Notes: a model not told the origin generated them from the sequence alone. DNA of 64,000 nt from Kordia sp. SMS9 (GCF_003352465.1 NZ_CP031153.1:1602465-1666464); one strand, 5' to 3'; positions 1-9,098 are shown, counted from the first letter of the stretch. Numbers and translations are program-made.

Positions 1-77
1 ATATTATACGTAGCGGTAATTTGTATATACAAATCTGGTTTTTTTGTCGATGAAGGGTTTTGGTTGATGAGTTGAAA

Positions 78-251
78 TCAAAAAAAAAATGTAATAAATG
101 TCAAATCGAGCGCAGTCGAGATTTCTTTGAAATTATAAATTCTTAGTTGTTCTCGACTGCGCTCGAACTGACAAGTGGTAAGTTTTAGTAAATGATGATG
201 TAATGTAGTGATTTCTTGAATTTCTTCATTTGAGAGAGTTCCATCTATCAT
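78..251 (-). other. possible 57-codon orphan ORF, read into a palindromic repeat
   Basis: An open frame starts at 251 and encodes a plausible N-terminus beginning MIDGTLSNEEIQEI, then runs straight through the 22-bp inverted repeat at 100-172 and ends in a poly-Phe stretch from an A-tract. The first 24 or so residues look protein-like. The rest is the repeat translated. It may be the remnant of a small gene truncated by repeat insertion, or chance. It lies 22 bp downstream of the DUF1737 gene on the same strand. Confidence 0.15.
100..172. repeat. REP-like palindromic repeat
   Basis: Two arms at 100-121 and 151-172 are reverse complements with 2 mismatches in 22 bp, and the inner 16 bp (TCGAGCGCAGTCGAGA) match perfectly. 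They are separated by 29 bp. A related half-copy (TTGAGCGCACTCGAAAT) occurs at about 27854-27870. Such TCGACTGCGCTCGA palindromes are, from general knowledge, common extragenic repeats in flavobacterial genomes. It may form a transcript hairpin, but no T-run follows to make it a clear terminator. Confidence 0.7.
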
Positions 252-273
252 AATGAATTACCTTAAAATAAGA

Positions 274-429
274 TTATTCACATATAATAGCTTGTGCAAA
301 AAATATATCATTATCTCCTCTAGTACTTATTGATACACCTCCTTGTAGTTTCCAACCACGACTTAAAGCCTTTTCTATTCGACTTTCTAATTCTTCAGCC
401 TTTGTATCCCTTAATATTTCATACTTCAT
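274..429 (-). CDS. DUF1737 domain-containing small protein
   Basis: This is a 51-residue protein. It begins MKYEILRDT, has an amphipathic helix (AEELESRIEKALSRGW), then the conserved GW-x(3)-GGVS turn and a C-terminal FFAQAI strand. This matches the pattern I know for DUF1737: helix, GWxxxGG, then a final strand with QA. The family has no established function; members are small cytoplasmic proteins. The start is the ATG at 429; there is no other in-frame ATG near it and the domain begins at once. It stands alone, 75 bp beyond the end of the LytTR gene on the same strand, so it could be a distal part of that transcript. Confidence 0.75.
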   Translation of the reverse strand: MKYEILRDTKAEELESRIEKALSRGWKLQGGVSISTRGDNDIFFAQAIICE

Positions 430-504
430 ATTTATAAAAATTAAAAATTACACTATATGTAAATATATAAATTTCCTACAAAAATCCAAAGTATTCAAAA
501 AGTA

Positions 505-1227
505 CTAAATCCCCAAACGCTTCAACACCTCACTTTTATAAGTTTCGCCAATAGGAATGCGAATGTCGTCAATGATAATTTTTGTTTTTTGCAAGGCGCG
601 AATGTAATTGATGTTCACCAAAAAGGAACGATGTACGCGCAAGAAATAATTTGGCAATTTGTCTTGTATGACTTTGAAGTTGGAAAGCGTCAACACTGGT
701 TTGTTGCTGTCTTTGAGGTGAATTTTGATATAATCTTTCAATCCTTGAATGTACTTGATGTCGTCCACGCTAATTTTAATATTTTCATATTCCGATTTTA
801 CAAAAATAAAGTCGTTGGTCGCTGACGTTTCTTGCAGACTTGAAGACGTAATGTTAGGACGCTCTTGATGTTCCATTTCGTATTTTTCTTTAGCTTTTGT
901 TACCGCTTTTAAGAATCGGTGAAACGGAATTGGTTTTACCAAATAATCGGTGGCGTTGAGGTTAAACGCATCCAATGCATATTGCGGATACGCCGTTGTG
1001 AAAATGAATTGTGGAATGTTATGTACGGTTTTTACCAAGTCAATTCCCGTAAGGTTGGGCATTTGAATGTCTAAAAAGACCAAATCTACCTGGTTTTTGT
1101 TTAGCATTGTAATGGCGTCTAGCGGATTGTTGCATTTTGCCACAATGTCAATGCCGCCAATTTGGAGTAAATACGATTCTATCACATCAATCGCCAGCGG
1201 TTCATCATCAATAATAATACATTTCAT
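505..1227 (-). CDS. LytTR-family response regulator
   Basis: This 240-residue two-component response regulator has an N-terminal REC domain (about 1-120) and a C-terminal LytTR DNA-binding domain (about 135-240). In REC the acidic pair is at D7-D8, the phospho-acceptor is D53 in FLDIQMPNLTG, and the conserved lysine is K98 in YLVKPI. The LytTR half has the typical FLRVHRSFLVNINYI strand-turn. Its start codon overlaps the last base of the upstream histidine-kinase gene, so the two are translationally coupled and form a kinase-regulator pair. LytTR proteins usually bind pairs of 9-bp direct repeats; the target here is unknown. Confidence 0.95.
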   Translation of the reverse strand: MKCIIIDDEPLAIDVIESYLLQIGGIDIVAKCNNPLDAITMLNKNQVDLVFLDIQMPNLTGIDLVKTVHNIPQFIFTTAYPQYALDAFNLNATDYLVKPIPFHRFLKAVTKAKEKYEMEHQERPNITSSSLQETSATNDFIFVKSEYENIKISVDDIKYIQGLKDYIKIHLKDSNKPVLTLSNFKVIQDKLPNYFLRVHRSFLVNINYIRALQKTKIIIDDIRIPIGETYKSEVLKRLGI

Positions 1228-2225
1228 TAGTCTAGTTTTAAGGAGAGATTGATGGTAAATTTTCGATCTTTTTCAGTAATTCTCAAGGTGTGACGCTCCG
1301 GATATAAAAGCTCCAAACGATCGCGCGTATTTTTGAGTCCAATCCCTGAGTTTTCTTTGTCTGTCGTGTTCTCACCGATGATATTTTCACACAAAAAATG
1401 CAAGTGATCACCTTGTACTTTGATTTCTATTTTAATGTCGGTATTTCCTTTGTAATCGGTGCCGTATTTAAAGGCGTTTTCAATAAAAGAGATAAATAAA
1501 AGTGGTCTTACTTTTTGTGATGAAACTGTGCCGTGAATGTTGATCTTTACGTTTTCATTCTGCGCGATGCGTAAGCGTTGCAGTTTGATGTAATTTTGAA
1601 TGTAATCCAGCTCTTGCTGAAGCAATACAAATTCGTCATCTGCTTGATACAACATGTAGCGCATTAATTCCGACAAGGTAATGACTGCTTCGGGTGCGTC
1701 ATTGGATTTTTTCCGCGTAAGCGAATAAATACTATTTAACGAGTTGAACAAAAAATGCGGGCTCAACTGACTTTTTAAAGCTTCCAACTCTGATAAATTT
1801 TGTGAAGCTTCAATTTCGCGTTTGGTTTCATCATTTTTTCTCCATTCTTCATAAATACGAATGCTCGTACTTACAATGATAAACATAGAAGAAAACAATA
1901 CAGGAAGCGATTTTGGAATTTTGTCCGTGTCCAGCGGAAGAAAATCTGGCCTATTCAAAACATAAAAATCAAAAATAAAATTGATACTCAGTAACACGGC
2001 AATTGAAGCCAGAAAGAGTATGAACTTTTTTCTGAATAATAATAGCGGAACAAAGAACAAGTAATTCACATAAAAGGTGACAATTTTGACACTTACTCGC
2101 ATTAAAAAATCGCTTGGAAAAGAACCTCTTTCCACAAAAATTTGAGTAGAAATGGCACTAATGAAAAACATCCATGTGAAAAAATGGATAAAGAATCGTT
2201 TTCTATGTTTTATGTATTCTCCCAA
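1227..2225 (-). CDS. LytS/YehU-type sensor histidine kinase
   Basis: This 332-residue membrane kinase has three to four hydrophobic segments in residues 10-125 and a short linker helix. Next comes the His_kinase domain (PF06580 type) with the phospho-acceptor H157 in SPHFLFNSLNSIYSL. The C-terminal ATP-binding domain has FIENAFKYG (N-box) and GIGLKNTRDRL (G-box). There is no separate periplasmic sensor domain, so sensing is probably through the membrane segments. It is paired with the LytTR regulator immediately downstream and follows DUF4907 by 11 bp. Confidence 0.93.
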   Translation of the reverse strand: MGEYIKHRKRFFIHFFTWMFFISAISTQIFVERGSFPSDFLMRVSVKIVTFYVNYLFFVPLLLFRKKFILFLASIAVLLSINFIFDFYVLNRPDFLPLDTDKIPKSLPVLFSSMFIIVSTSIRIYEEWRKNDETKREIEASQNLSELEALKSQLSPHFLFNSLNSIYSLTRKKSNDAPEAVITLSELMRYMLYQADDEFVLLQQELDYIQNYIKLQRLRIAQNENVKINIHGTVSSQKVRPLLFISFIENAFKYGTDYKGNTDIKIEIKVQGDHLHFLCENIIGENTTDKENSGIGLKNTRDRLELLYPERHTLRITEKDRKFTINLSLKLD

Positions 2226-2236
2226 GGTTTTTTAGT

Positions 2237-2566
2237 TCAAAGTAAATGTACACAATTAAAATCTATTTGTAATTGTTTGAGTTCTTCTAAAGTAACCGAT
2301 GGGCCTTTGCTTTCAATCATTTTTTTAGTGACTAAATCAGCCGTGCGTTGTGCATCTTGTTCTGTGCAAAAAGGTACATTTCCTTGAACAGCAGGAATAA
2401 ATGTTTGTTTGATCACCACTTTTTCCTCAATTCGAATTACGTACCCAAATCCTTTAGTTAACGGAATCACCTCTGAGGTAATTCCGTAGTTTTGCTCTAC
2501 ACAAGCCGTACAAAGTACGAGTAGGAGCAAAAGGGTTTTATATGTATTTTTTTGTAAAATTTTCAT
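2237..2566 (-). CDS. DUF4907 family lipoprotein
   Basis: This 109-residue protein has a lipoprotein signal (LLLLLVLCTAC, with the lipobox cysteine at about residue 22). The mature part fits the DUF4907 pattern: GYVIRIEEKVVIKQTFIPA, then G-x-PF, a DA helix and LVTKKMI, ending in a T-LEEL helix. The function is unknown; it is probably anchored in a membrane facing the periplasm. In flavobacteria, as far as I recall, DUF4907 genes tend to sit beside kelch lipoproteins and DUF6268 barrels, as here. A probable terminator lies between it and the upstream kelch gene. Confidence 0.8.
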   Translation of the reverse strand: MKILQKNTYKTLLLLLVLCTACVEQNYGITSEVIPLTKGFGYVIRIEEKVVIKQTFIPAVQGNVPFCTEQDAQRTADLVTKKMIESKGPSVTLEELKQLQIDFNCVHLL

Positions 2567-2572
2567 CAGTAT

Positions 2573-2612
2573 AAAAAGAAAAGCATCCTAACAATAAACA
2601 TCATTAGGATGC
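2573..2612 (-). terminator. hairpin terminator after the kelch lipoprotein gene
   Basis: The 10-bp arms AGCATCCTAA (2582-2591) and TTAGGATGCT (2603-2612) pair perfectly around an 11-base loop. Read on the minus strand, the stem is followed by TTTTCTTTTT. It lies between the end of the kelch gene (2678) and the start of the DUF4907 gene (2566). It could therefore attenuate transcription into the DUF4907/kinase/regulator genes rather than end the operon completely. Confidence 0.75.
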
Positions 2613-2677
2613 TAAGTTGAGTAAGCATGTAACAAACCACTATTATAAATCACACTTACCTTCCCTAAAAAAAAAGT

Positions 2678-3667
2678 CTAATCGTCTTCGTTGTATTCTT
2701 CTTGCGGAAATAATTCATAATTGTCGTCTAAGTATAGATTTCCTGTTCTTCCAAGCAAAACCAAACCTCTGGTTCCGTTAGAGAAACTAATGGCATCTTG
2801 TCTAATTGCCGCTTCTAATCCAGTCACTTCTTCCCAAGTATCAGTTCCAGGGCTGTATTCCCATACCGTTCCGATGGCACCTACATTATATCCGGTAGCA
2901 ATGTAGCCCAAACCGTTAATGGCAAAACCAGTTCCAAAAGAACGCATTACACGGTAATCATCGTCATCATCTAAATCGCGCAATTTGGTCCATTGTTCGG
3001 TTGCGGTATCAAATTCCCAGAAATCATCTACGAAAAGTCCGTTGCTTTCACCAGTGCCTAAGTATACTTTGTCATTTAAGTTAAAAGCGATACCGCCTCT
3101 TCGTTTTTGTCCACCAAAACCAACTAACTCTGTCCATTCATCCGTCGTTGGATTGTAACGCCAAAAGTCTTTTTTATCATTATCGCCATCGTAACCTGTG
3201 CCTAAATAGCCAAATCCATTTCCAGCAAAACCGACTGCTTCATAGCGTGGCGTACCAGCAAAGCTTGCTTTTTGTGTCCAGCTATTTGTGGCAACATCAT
3301 ATTCCCAAAAATCACCCAATTCATTATCGCCATCATAGCCTAAACCTGCATATCCTTTATTATCAATGGCAAAGGCAGAAGCAGAACTTCGTGGTGTTCC
3401 TGGAAAAGCAGCTTTTTGCACCCAAAAATCTCCATTCATATCATATTGCCAGAAGTCGGTTAGGTAATCGTCGCCATCATAGCCAGTTCCCATGTATCCG
3501 TTATTGTCAATCATAAAAGAAAAGGCATTGCTTCGTGGTGTTCCGTCAAATACAGAACGATCTGTCCAATTTCCGCGTGAGGTATCATCATCGTTATTAT
3601 CGCAACTTATGCATAGCATCATGCTGACCATAAGTGTGCATATCATTTTATTTTTGTTGCTCATCAT
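2678..3667 (-). CDS. kelch-repeat lipoprotein
   Basis: This 329-residue secreted protein has a signal peptide and lipobox (MMLCISC, cysteine at about 22), then about six repeats of a blade of roughly 50 residues. Each blade contains a GYxGTGYDGDN turn, a DFW-x-YD strand and a W-TxxxxF strand. This is the kelch/galactose-oxidase β-propeller pattern (residues about 35-315), likely a binding scaffold on the cell surface or in the periplasm. No catalytic residues are recognised. Its start overlaps the end of the DUF6268 gene by 20 bp, which suggests coupled translation. The acidic DDDDD runs are typical of exported proteins in these marine bacteria. Confidence 0.88.
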   Translation of the reverse strand: MMSNKNKMICTLMVSMMLCISCDNNDDDTSRGNWTDRSVFDGTPRSNAFSFMIDNNGYMGTGYDGDDYLTDFWQYDMNGDFWVQKAAFPGTPRSSASAFAIDNKGYAGLGYDGDNELGDFWEYDVATNSWTQKASFAGTPRYEAVGFAGNGFGYLGTGYDGDNDKKDFWRYNPTTDEWTELVGFGGQKRRGGIAFNLNDKVYLGTGESNGLFVDDFWEFDTATEQWTKLRDLDDDDDYRVMRSFGTGFAINGLGYIATGYNVGAIGTVWEYSPGTDTWEEVTGLEAAIRQDAISFSNGTRGLVLLGRTGNLYLDDNYELFPQEEYNEDD

Positions 3668-4550
3668 TTCGTTTTTTAGTATTTAAATTAAATTTTATTC
3701 CTGTTGAAAAGTAAGGTTTTGCCGCAGCGTCAAAGTCATACAGCGTATTGTTGTCTTCGTCTAAAAGTTCATATTCATTTAAGAAAGAATAGCCGCCTTT
3801 TACAGATATTGCCCAATTGCTGTCCATCCAATAGTTGTATTCCAAGCCGAGTCCCGCAGAAACAAACAAGGATTTTTGTGCTTTTCGCGTGCCTGGAATA
3901 ATGACATCTTCACTCAAGTTGGCATAAAACCCATTGAACCATGAAGACAATCGAAACTCACTTTTTTCTGTCATTCGGTACGACACAAACATGCGTGGAA
4001 ACCCTAAACTGATCGTATATTTTTCATTCAATTTCTTCGTATAATTGATAATTGGTAAAATTCTAGGTTCTCCAAATACAGGAAGATAGCCAACACCAAT
4101 TGTCAATTCGTATGGCTTTTCAGGACTTCCTCCAAATTTTTTCACGCCCAAACTTGCATTGAATTGAAAGTCTTCTGATTGTATACTTGATGCCAAGTTG
4201 GATACGATGGAAGTTCCTCCACTGACTTGTAAATTCCAACCATTTGATGAAATTGGGCGTATGTACATCAATCGGTAATTGATACCATATATTTCGTTAA
4301 ATGCAGTAGTGCTAAAATTGACACCGTTGTGATTCAACTGAAAATAGTCCAATCCTACGGAATTCATCAACATTCCTTTCTTTAGTTTGATGGGAATATT
4401 GGCACTCACATTTGTTCGGTAAAACTCTACTTCATCTTCTCCTTCGGGAGTCATGGTATAGTTGAACGAAAGTAAATCTGGCTTTTCCTGCGCAGCGCAT
4501 ATCATTACAGTCATACAAAACAGCATACAACACCAATGCGTCTTTTTCAT
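3648..4550 (-). CDS. DUF6268-type outer-membrane β-barrel protein
   Basis: This 300-residue protein has a cleavable signal peptide (ends MICAAQ). The rest is a series of alternating hydrophobic/polar β-strands with aromatic girdles (for example LMYIRPISS, YTISLGFPRMFVSYR, WAISVKGGYSF) and a C-terminal strand ending in FNL. This is the layout of a small outer-membrane β-barrel, and I assign it to DUF6268 from overall pattern. It is the first gene of the leftward cassette with the kelch lipoprotein, DUF4907, kinase and LytTR regulator. The barrel and propeller lipoprotein may form one surface complex (inference). Confidence 0.75.
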   Translation of the reverse strand: MKKTHWCCMLFCMTVMICAAQEKPDLLSFNYTMTPEGEDEVEFYRTNVSANIPIKLKKGMLMNSVGLDYFQLNHNGVNFSTTAFNEIYGINYRLMYIRPISSNGWNLQVSGGTSIVSNLASSIQSEDFQFNASLGVKKFGGSPEKPYELTIGVGYLPVFGEPRILPIINYTKKLNEKYTISLGFPRMFVSYRMTEKSEFRLSSWFNGFYANLSEDVIIPGTRKAQKSLFVSAGLGLEYNYWMDSNWAISVKGGYSFLNEYELLDEDNNTLYDFDAAAKPYFSTGIKFNLNTKKRNDEQQK

Positions 4551-4771
4551 AGCTTAAAATTTTCAACGAAAGTATTTTTAGGTATAATTCACACAAAAAA
4601 TACTAGACAGATACCTCTTTTTTATATACAAACAAGGGTTTTTTATAGATGAAACCGTTTTTTAAGGCTCGTATGTGGAAATATGGTATTGGTCTAGTAA
4701 ATAAAGGTTTCAGTATATAAATTTTAGTGTGGCACGATGATTCTGCTAGTTTTGGCGAAAAATTAGATAGC

Positions 4772-6088
4772 ATGAAATACCTATATAGTTGGTTATGCGT
4801 ACTTGTACTGGCTTCTTGCAGTATAGATCGGGAGAATATTTCGCTCACAGTGGGCGAAGAGTTTAATGATCTTACTACACGTGTCATACTGATTGATACG
4901 TTACAGATAGAAGCTTCCACATTTAAGTTTGATTCTATTATTACATCGAATACGACGCGAATTTTAGTGGGCTCATACACTGATCCAGTTTTTGGAACAA
5001 CGACTTCGGATAGTTATTTAGAATTGATTCCAACCGATGGCGATTTTGATTTGCGTGATGATGCCGTGTACGATTCCATTGCGTTGATTATGAAGTACGA
5101 TCGTTATTTTTACAACGATACCATTCCGCAGCAGCGTTTTACTGTACATGAAGTAACAGACAATATTAAAACAGATACTGACGCTTTTTACAACACCACA
5201 ACGTTTGAAACAAACGAAAACCCGATTGGTGATATTGTGTTTGAAGCGCGTCCAACCAAAGGAGATTCCTTGCATATTCCCATTGATCAAGCGTATGGAC
5301 AATTGTTATTTGAACGTTTGAATGACAATACCATCAATGATATTGACGACTTTTTGAATCGCTACAACGGAATTCAAATTCGACCTGACGCCCAAAACAC
5401 ATCGGTTTTAGGCTTTTCACCTTCACCCAACAATACGTTTCTTCGTTTGTATTATACGGTTCCTGATGAAATTGAAGATCAAGAATATGAAAAAGATTTT
5501 TCAGTGAATGGAGTTAAATTATTCAATCATATTGAAAGTGATCGTACAGGAACCATTTTTCAAGATTTAAACAATCAAGAAACCGATGCAATAGCAAGTG
5601 AAACTACGGATGACAAAAGCTATATACAAGCAGGAACGGGAATTGCATTAAAAGTGGAAATTCCACATATAAAAAATTTATTTGATGTTGCCGGAGAAAA
5701 TGGCGTGTTGATGAGTGCCAATTTGCGTTTTAGACCTTCGTTGAATTCGTATACACAAAATTTAACCATCAGAGATTCGCTCGTTACGTTCATTCTCGAT
5801 CAAAATACCGAAGTAGAATCGCAATTATTTCAATTAGACGGAAGTCCTGTATATGCTGAGATTGAAGATCAAAATGATGAATTTAATACCTTGACGTATA
5901 GCGTTCCGATTGACTTTTTTGTACAAACAAAATTACAAGAACGCTTTGAGCAAAATACGTCGCTGAGCTTTTATCCAGTGACGTTCAACAGTTCTGTAGA
6001 TCGTTTTATTATTGATGGAGAAGGCAGCAGCAATAGCCGAAAAATAACGTTAGAAATCACCTATGCAGTTTATGAAGATGAAGAGTAG
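4772..6088 (+). CDS. DUF4270 family lipoprotein
   Basis: This 438-residue protein fits the DUF4270 family found in Bacteroidota. I chose the ATG at 4772 because it gives a clean lipoprotein signal (MKYLYSWLCVLVLASC). An upstream in-frame GTG at 4727 would add 15 hydrophilic residues before the signal. After the lipobox come the family's typical features: a repeated 'VGSYTDPVFGTTTSDSYLEL' start, 'YDSIALIMKYDRYFYNDT', and a long β-rich region with no catalytic motif. The role is unknown; it is probably anchored to the outer membrane. The stop overlaps the start region of the next gene by 26 bp, so the two are co-translated. Confidence 0.85.
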   Translation: MKYLYSWLCVLVLASCSIDRENISLTVGEEFNDLTTRVILIDTLQIEASTFKFDSIITSNTTRILVGSYTDPVFGTTTSDSYLELIPTDGDFDLRDDAVYDSIALIMKYDRYFYNDTIPQQRFTVHEVTDNIKTDTDAFYNTTTFETNENPIGDIVFEARPTKGDSLHIPIDQAYGQLLFERLNDNTINDIDDFLNRYNGIQIRPDAQNTSVLGFSPSPNNTFLRLYYTVPDEIEDQEYEKDFSVNGVKLFNHIESDRTGTIFQDLNNQETDAIASETTDDKSYIQAGTGIALKVEIPHIKNLFDVAGENGVLMSANLRFRPSLNSYTQNLTIRDSLVTFILDQNTEVESQLFQLDGSPVYAEIEDQNDEFNTLTYSVPIDFFVQTKLQERFEQNTSLSFYPVTFNSSVDRFIIDGEGSSNSRKITLEITYAVYEDEE

Positions 6089-7316
6089 TTTGCTCGTCCT
6101 ATTGAGTGTTTTGGGAATGCAGTTTGCATGCGCACAAAGTTCAAGTTTGTCAAGTTCGCCATACTCGTTATACGGTTTGGGTGTGCCCAATGAAACGGGC
6201 GTCGGAATCATTAATGCGTTAGGAAAATTGGGTTTTGCCATGCCTTCGTTGACAAATATCAATGATAAAAATCCTGCGTCGCTTGGGCGAATGACACAAA
6301 AATCATTTCTATTTGATGTAGGAATCAAAGCGCAGCGCGAAACCGTGATCAATTCTTTTGTAGAAGAAACGCGTTTCAATGCAAACTTCTCCAATATTTC
6401 ATTGGCGTTTCCTATTTCAGAAAAATCAGGTGTGGGAATCACGCTCATTCCATTTACCAATGTGGGATATGTTTTGTTGGGAATAGAAACGAATATAGAA
6501 GGAACGACAGATACTTTTTTCACGAATGTAAATGGTGCTGGCGGTTTGAACGATTTTAAATTCAGTTACGGATATAGTGTTACGGATAGCTTCAGAGTAG
6601 GTGCAAGTGGTTCGATACTTTTTGGAACTATTGATGAAACGGAAACCAATTTTATTGACGATACAGCTTTAATCATCACGGAAGAAAATCATTATTCGGG
6701 GTTTCGGTTTGATGTTGGTTTGCAATACGACTGGTCTGAACGCACTTCTTTTGGGTTGAATGCCAAATTTCCAACGCTGCTCAATGGAAGTCAATCACGT
6801 ACCATTGAAACGTTGGGAACTGCCACCATTACTACGCGTGAAGAAGACAACAATTTACCAGATTTTGAGCTGCCGTTGGAAGTTGGTTTTGGATTTATCA
6901 GCAACTTTCTGACAAATAAATTAACGATAAATGCCGATTACCAACATAGTTTTTGGGATTCCACTGATCAACGCGATTACTTAGGTGAATATGTAGATCA
7001 GCATCAGTTTGGGATGGGACTTTCCTATCGAAAAAATGGAAGGGCGCTCAAATATTGGGATCGTATTTTTTACCGCGTAGGTTTTAATTATGACAGTGGA
7101 AATTTAAAAGTAAACGATTACCGAGTTGAAAATTATACGCTCAGTACAGGTGTTGGTTTGCCCATTTCGTCGCGTACCAATTCTATGCTGAATATTTCGT
7201 ATTCGTATGGGCAAAAAGGACGTGTTTCCAACGGACTCATTCAAGAGAATTTCCACTTACTCACGCTTAACTTTAGTTTTGATGGCAAATGGTTTGTGAA
7301 ACGGAGGTACGATTAA
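6063..7316 (+). CDS. outer-membrane β-barrel protein (FadL/PorV-like appearance)
   Basis: This is about 417 residues with a signal peptide ending CAQ. In-frame ATGs at 6063, 6072 and 6078 are all possible starts, and the signal core MKSSLLVLLSVLGM is intact from any of them. The mature N-terminus SSPYSLYGLG followed by a small-residue helix and NPASLGR is typical of FadL/OmpP1-like barrels of flavobacteria. The rest is amphipathic β-strands. It is co-transcribed with the DUF4270 lipoprotein, whose end it overlaps. The substrate is unknown. It ends 7 bp before the convergent esterase gene. Confidence 0.7.
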   Translation: MQFMKMKSSLLVLLSVLGMQFACAQSSSLSSSPYSLYGLGVPNETGVGIINALGKLGFAMPSLTNINDKNPASLGRMTQKSFLFDVGIKAQRETVINSFVEETRFNANFSNISLAFPISEKSGVGITLIPFTNVGYVLLGIETNIEGTTDTFFTNVNGAGGLNDFKFSYGYSVTDSFRVGASGSILFGTIDETETNFIDDTALIITEENHYSGFRFDVGLQYDWSERTSFGLNAKFPTLLNGSQSRTIETLGTATITTREEDNNLPDFELPLEVGFGFISNFLTNKLTINADYQHSFWDSTDQRDYLGEYVDQHQFGMGLSYRKNGRALKYWDRIFYRVGFNYDSGNLKVNDYRVENYTLSTGVGLPISSRTNSMLNISYSYGQKGRVSNGLIQENFHLLTLNFSFDGKWFVKRRYD

Positions 7317-7323
7317 ACGGTGT

Positions 7324-8967
7324 TTAGTTAATCAACAGCATTCTAGTATACGTTGCTGATTGATTGGTGATTTTTATAAAATACTGTCCAGAGGACCAGT
7401 CTGACACATCAATATTCATTTGTTGGTTTTTATGATTTTCTTTACCATACACTTTTTTTCCAGTAATATCATAAATTAGTATGCTTGCTTCATGTAGAAA
7501 TCCCCATTGAATCGTAACAAAGGTCGTGGCTGGATTCGGATATATATATAAATTATTTAAGAGCTGTTCATCAACTTCCAAGGATGTATCTGAAATGTCA
7601 ACACCTTTAAAGCTAAGCATCCCAATACCATTTTGATTCACAATAAAAGGAGTATCATTAGGATTGTGACCTAAATAGGATAGCTTTGGCTGCGCTTCAA
7701 CACTATTTTCCGATAAATTAAGGGTTACAGTATTTCCAAAAACACTTCCGCTTATAATTACGATATCCGTATTACCTTCTATCCAAAAATCATTTTCCAC
7801 ACCATTCTGCCAAGTGTATATATCCGTTGCTGGAAGTAAATCAAATCTAATTTGATTTCTCAACGTATTTGTAAAGCGTACATTGTCAATATTAGGGGAA
7901 TAAATTCCACTGTCATTGGCTGAGTCGTAAAAATCATAAGCGACCAAATCATACAATCGTGTTGCTAAGACTTCATATCCATTTACATTATAATAGTGGC
8001 AATCATCGAAGCCTTTGGTGATTGCATTGGAAGAAATCAAAGTTGTTTTGGGAAGTAACCCCAATCTTCTGTTTGCTTCTGGAGCTTGAAAATCTCTTCG
8101 ATAATCGGGATATCCGGTAATTGAACAGCCGTATCTTACTTGAAAGATATAGTACTGAGCTGGCGCGTAATCTTCTTCCCAAGCCGCATACAAGTTGTGA
8201 AAAGCATTTACATAATTTGCAACAGATGTAAACGCATTTGATTCTCCTTGAAACCACACAATTCCCCTTACATCTCCCACAGAAAGATTGGCTTCATGAT
8301 ACCTGCTTAAAAGTCTTCCGTAGTTGGTGTCTTGGTCTAAAATATCATCATCATTCCGAAGAAAATGTGAAACCGCTTTCCCACCTTCGCCACCGTTTAA
8401 TACTAAAACGGGTACATTTTGATTGTTTATGATAGATGCTGCAAATCGATATCCAATTCCCCCAAAAGTAAAAGGATTCGGATCAAAACTCCATTCTTGG
8501 GTTTCGAGCACAAAAGTTCTTATAAAATTATTTTGAAAAGGAAACGGTTGGTTAAAGAATCGATTTCTAATCGAATTGGATTGCCCAGTGACGATATACA
8601 CATCGCCTGCAACAATATTATTAGTTTCTTTAAGTATAATGCCCGTATCAGCAGTAAGTTTAAATCTATATTGGAACAATCCAGCGGCTATAGTTTGAGA
8701 GAATTCAAAACCAGCAGTATTGTTGTTATATGACAAAGGATAGGTTAGGCTTTCTATGAGTATATCATCTTTATATACTTCTAATGTCAACACCGAAAAA
8801 CCACTAGACATCTCAACTTCACCAGAAACTTCAACTGTAGCCGTGTTGCTGATCACATCTCTTTTGTATAATTGAAGATCTTCAGGAAATTCATAGATAG
8901 AAACCTGTGAAGAAGCTAAATACGGCAATAACACAGAAAATAATAGCGAAATTTTTAAAAATTTCAT
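7324..8967 (-). CDS. secreted SASA/SGNH-type esterase with type IX sorting domain
   Basis: This 547-residue protein has a signal peptide (ends LASSQ) and an N-terminal β-sandwich (about 25-120). The catalytic domain opens with VTGQSNS (the nucleophile serine in the GQSN motif of sialate O-acetylesterase-like enzymes), has GGxGG and WFQGESNA, and a late DDCHYY block with the Asp/His pair. It probably removes O-acetyl groups from carbohydrate; the substrate is unknown. The last 75 or so residues (IYPNPATTFVTIQW ... GQYFIKI) are a type A sorting domain for type IX secretion, so it is exported to the surface or medium. Confidence 0.85.
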   Translation of the reverse strand: MKFLKISLLFSVLLPYLASSQVSIYEFPEDLQLYKRDVISNTATVEVSGEVEMSSGFSVLTLEVYKDDILIESLTYPLSYNNNTAGFEFSQTIAAGLFQYRFKLTADTGIILKETNNIVAGDVYIVTGQSNSIRNRFFNQPFPFQNNFIRTFVLETQEWSFDPNPFTFGGIGYRFAASIINNQNVPVLVLNGGEGGKAVSHFLRNDDDILDQDTNYGRLLSRYHEANLSVGDVRGIVWFQGESNAFTSVANYVNAFHNLYAAWEEDYAPAQYYIFQVRYGCSITGYPDYRRDFQAPEANRRLGLLPKTTLISSNAITKGFDDCHYYNVNGYEVLATRLYDLVAYDFYDSANDSGIYSPNIDNVRFTNTLRNQIRFDLLPATDIYTWQNGVENDFWIEGNTDIVIISGSVFGNTVTLNLSENSVEAQPKLSYLGHNPNDTPFIVNQNGIGMLSFKGVDISDTSLEVDEQLLNNLYIYPNPATTFVTIQWGFLHEASILIYDITGKKVYGKENHKNQQMNIDVSDWSSGQYFIKITNQSATYTRMLLIN

Positions 8968-9098
8968 GAAAAAACAATTTTTTGAAAAAGTATGAAAGAT
9001 TTGTCAGACTATCAAATTTCTTCTTTTATCAGCTGTATTTGTTAGTTGTTTTTAATTTTATGTTTTGAATACGTTCAAAGATGCTCGCTTTTAGTGTT

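Noticed and set aside
3148..3516. 122-codon plus-strand frame opposite the kelch gene
   Set aside because: It mirrors the kelch repeats on the other strand and has low-complexity His/Ser/Gln content.
4727..4771. Upstream GTG start for the DUF4270 gene
   Set aside because: It would place 15 hydrophilic residues before the lipoprotein signal; the ATG at 4772 gives a normal signal peptide.
6050..6523. 157-codon minus-strand frame opposite the outer-membrane protein start
   Set aside because: It overlaps two well-supported plus-strand genes and shows no domain.
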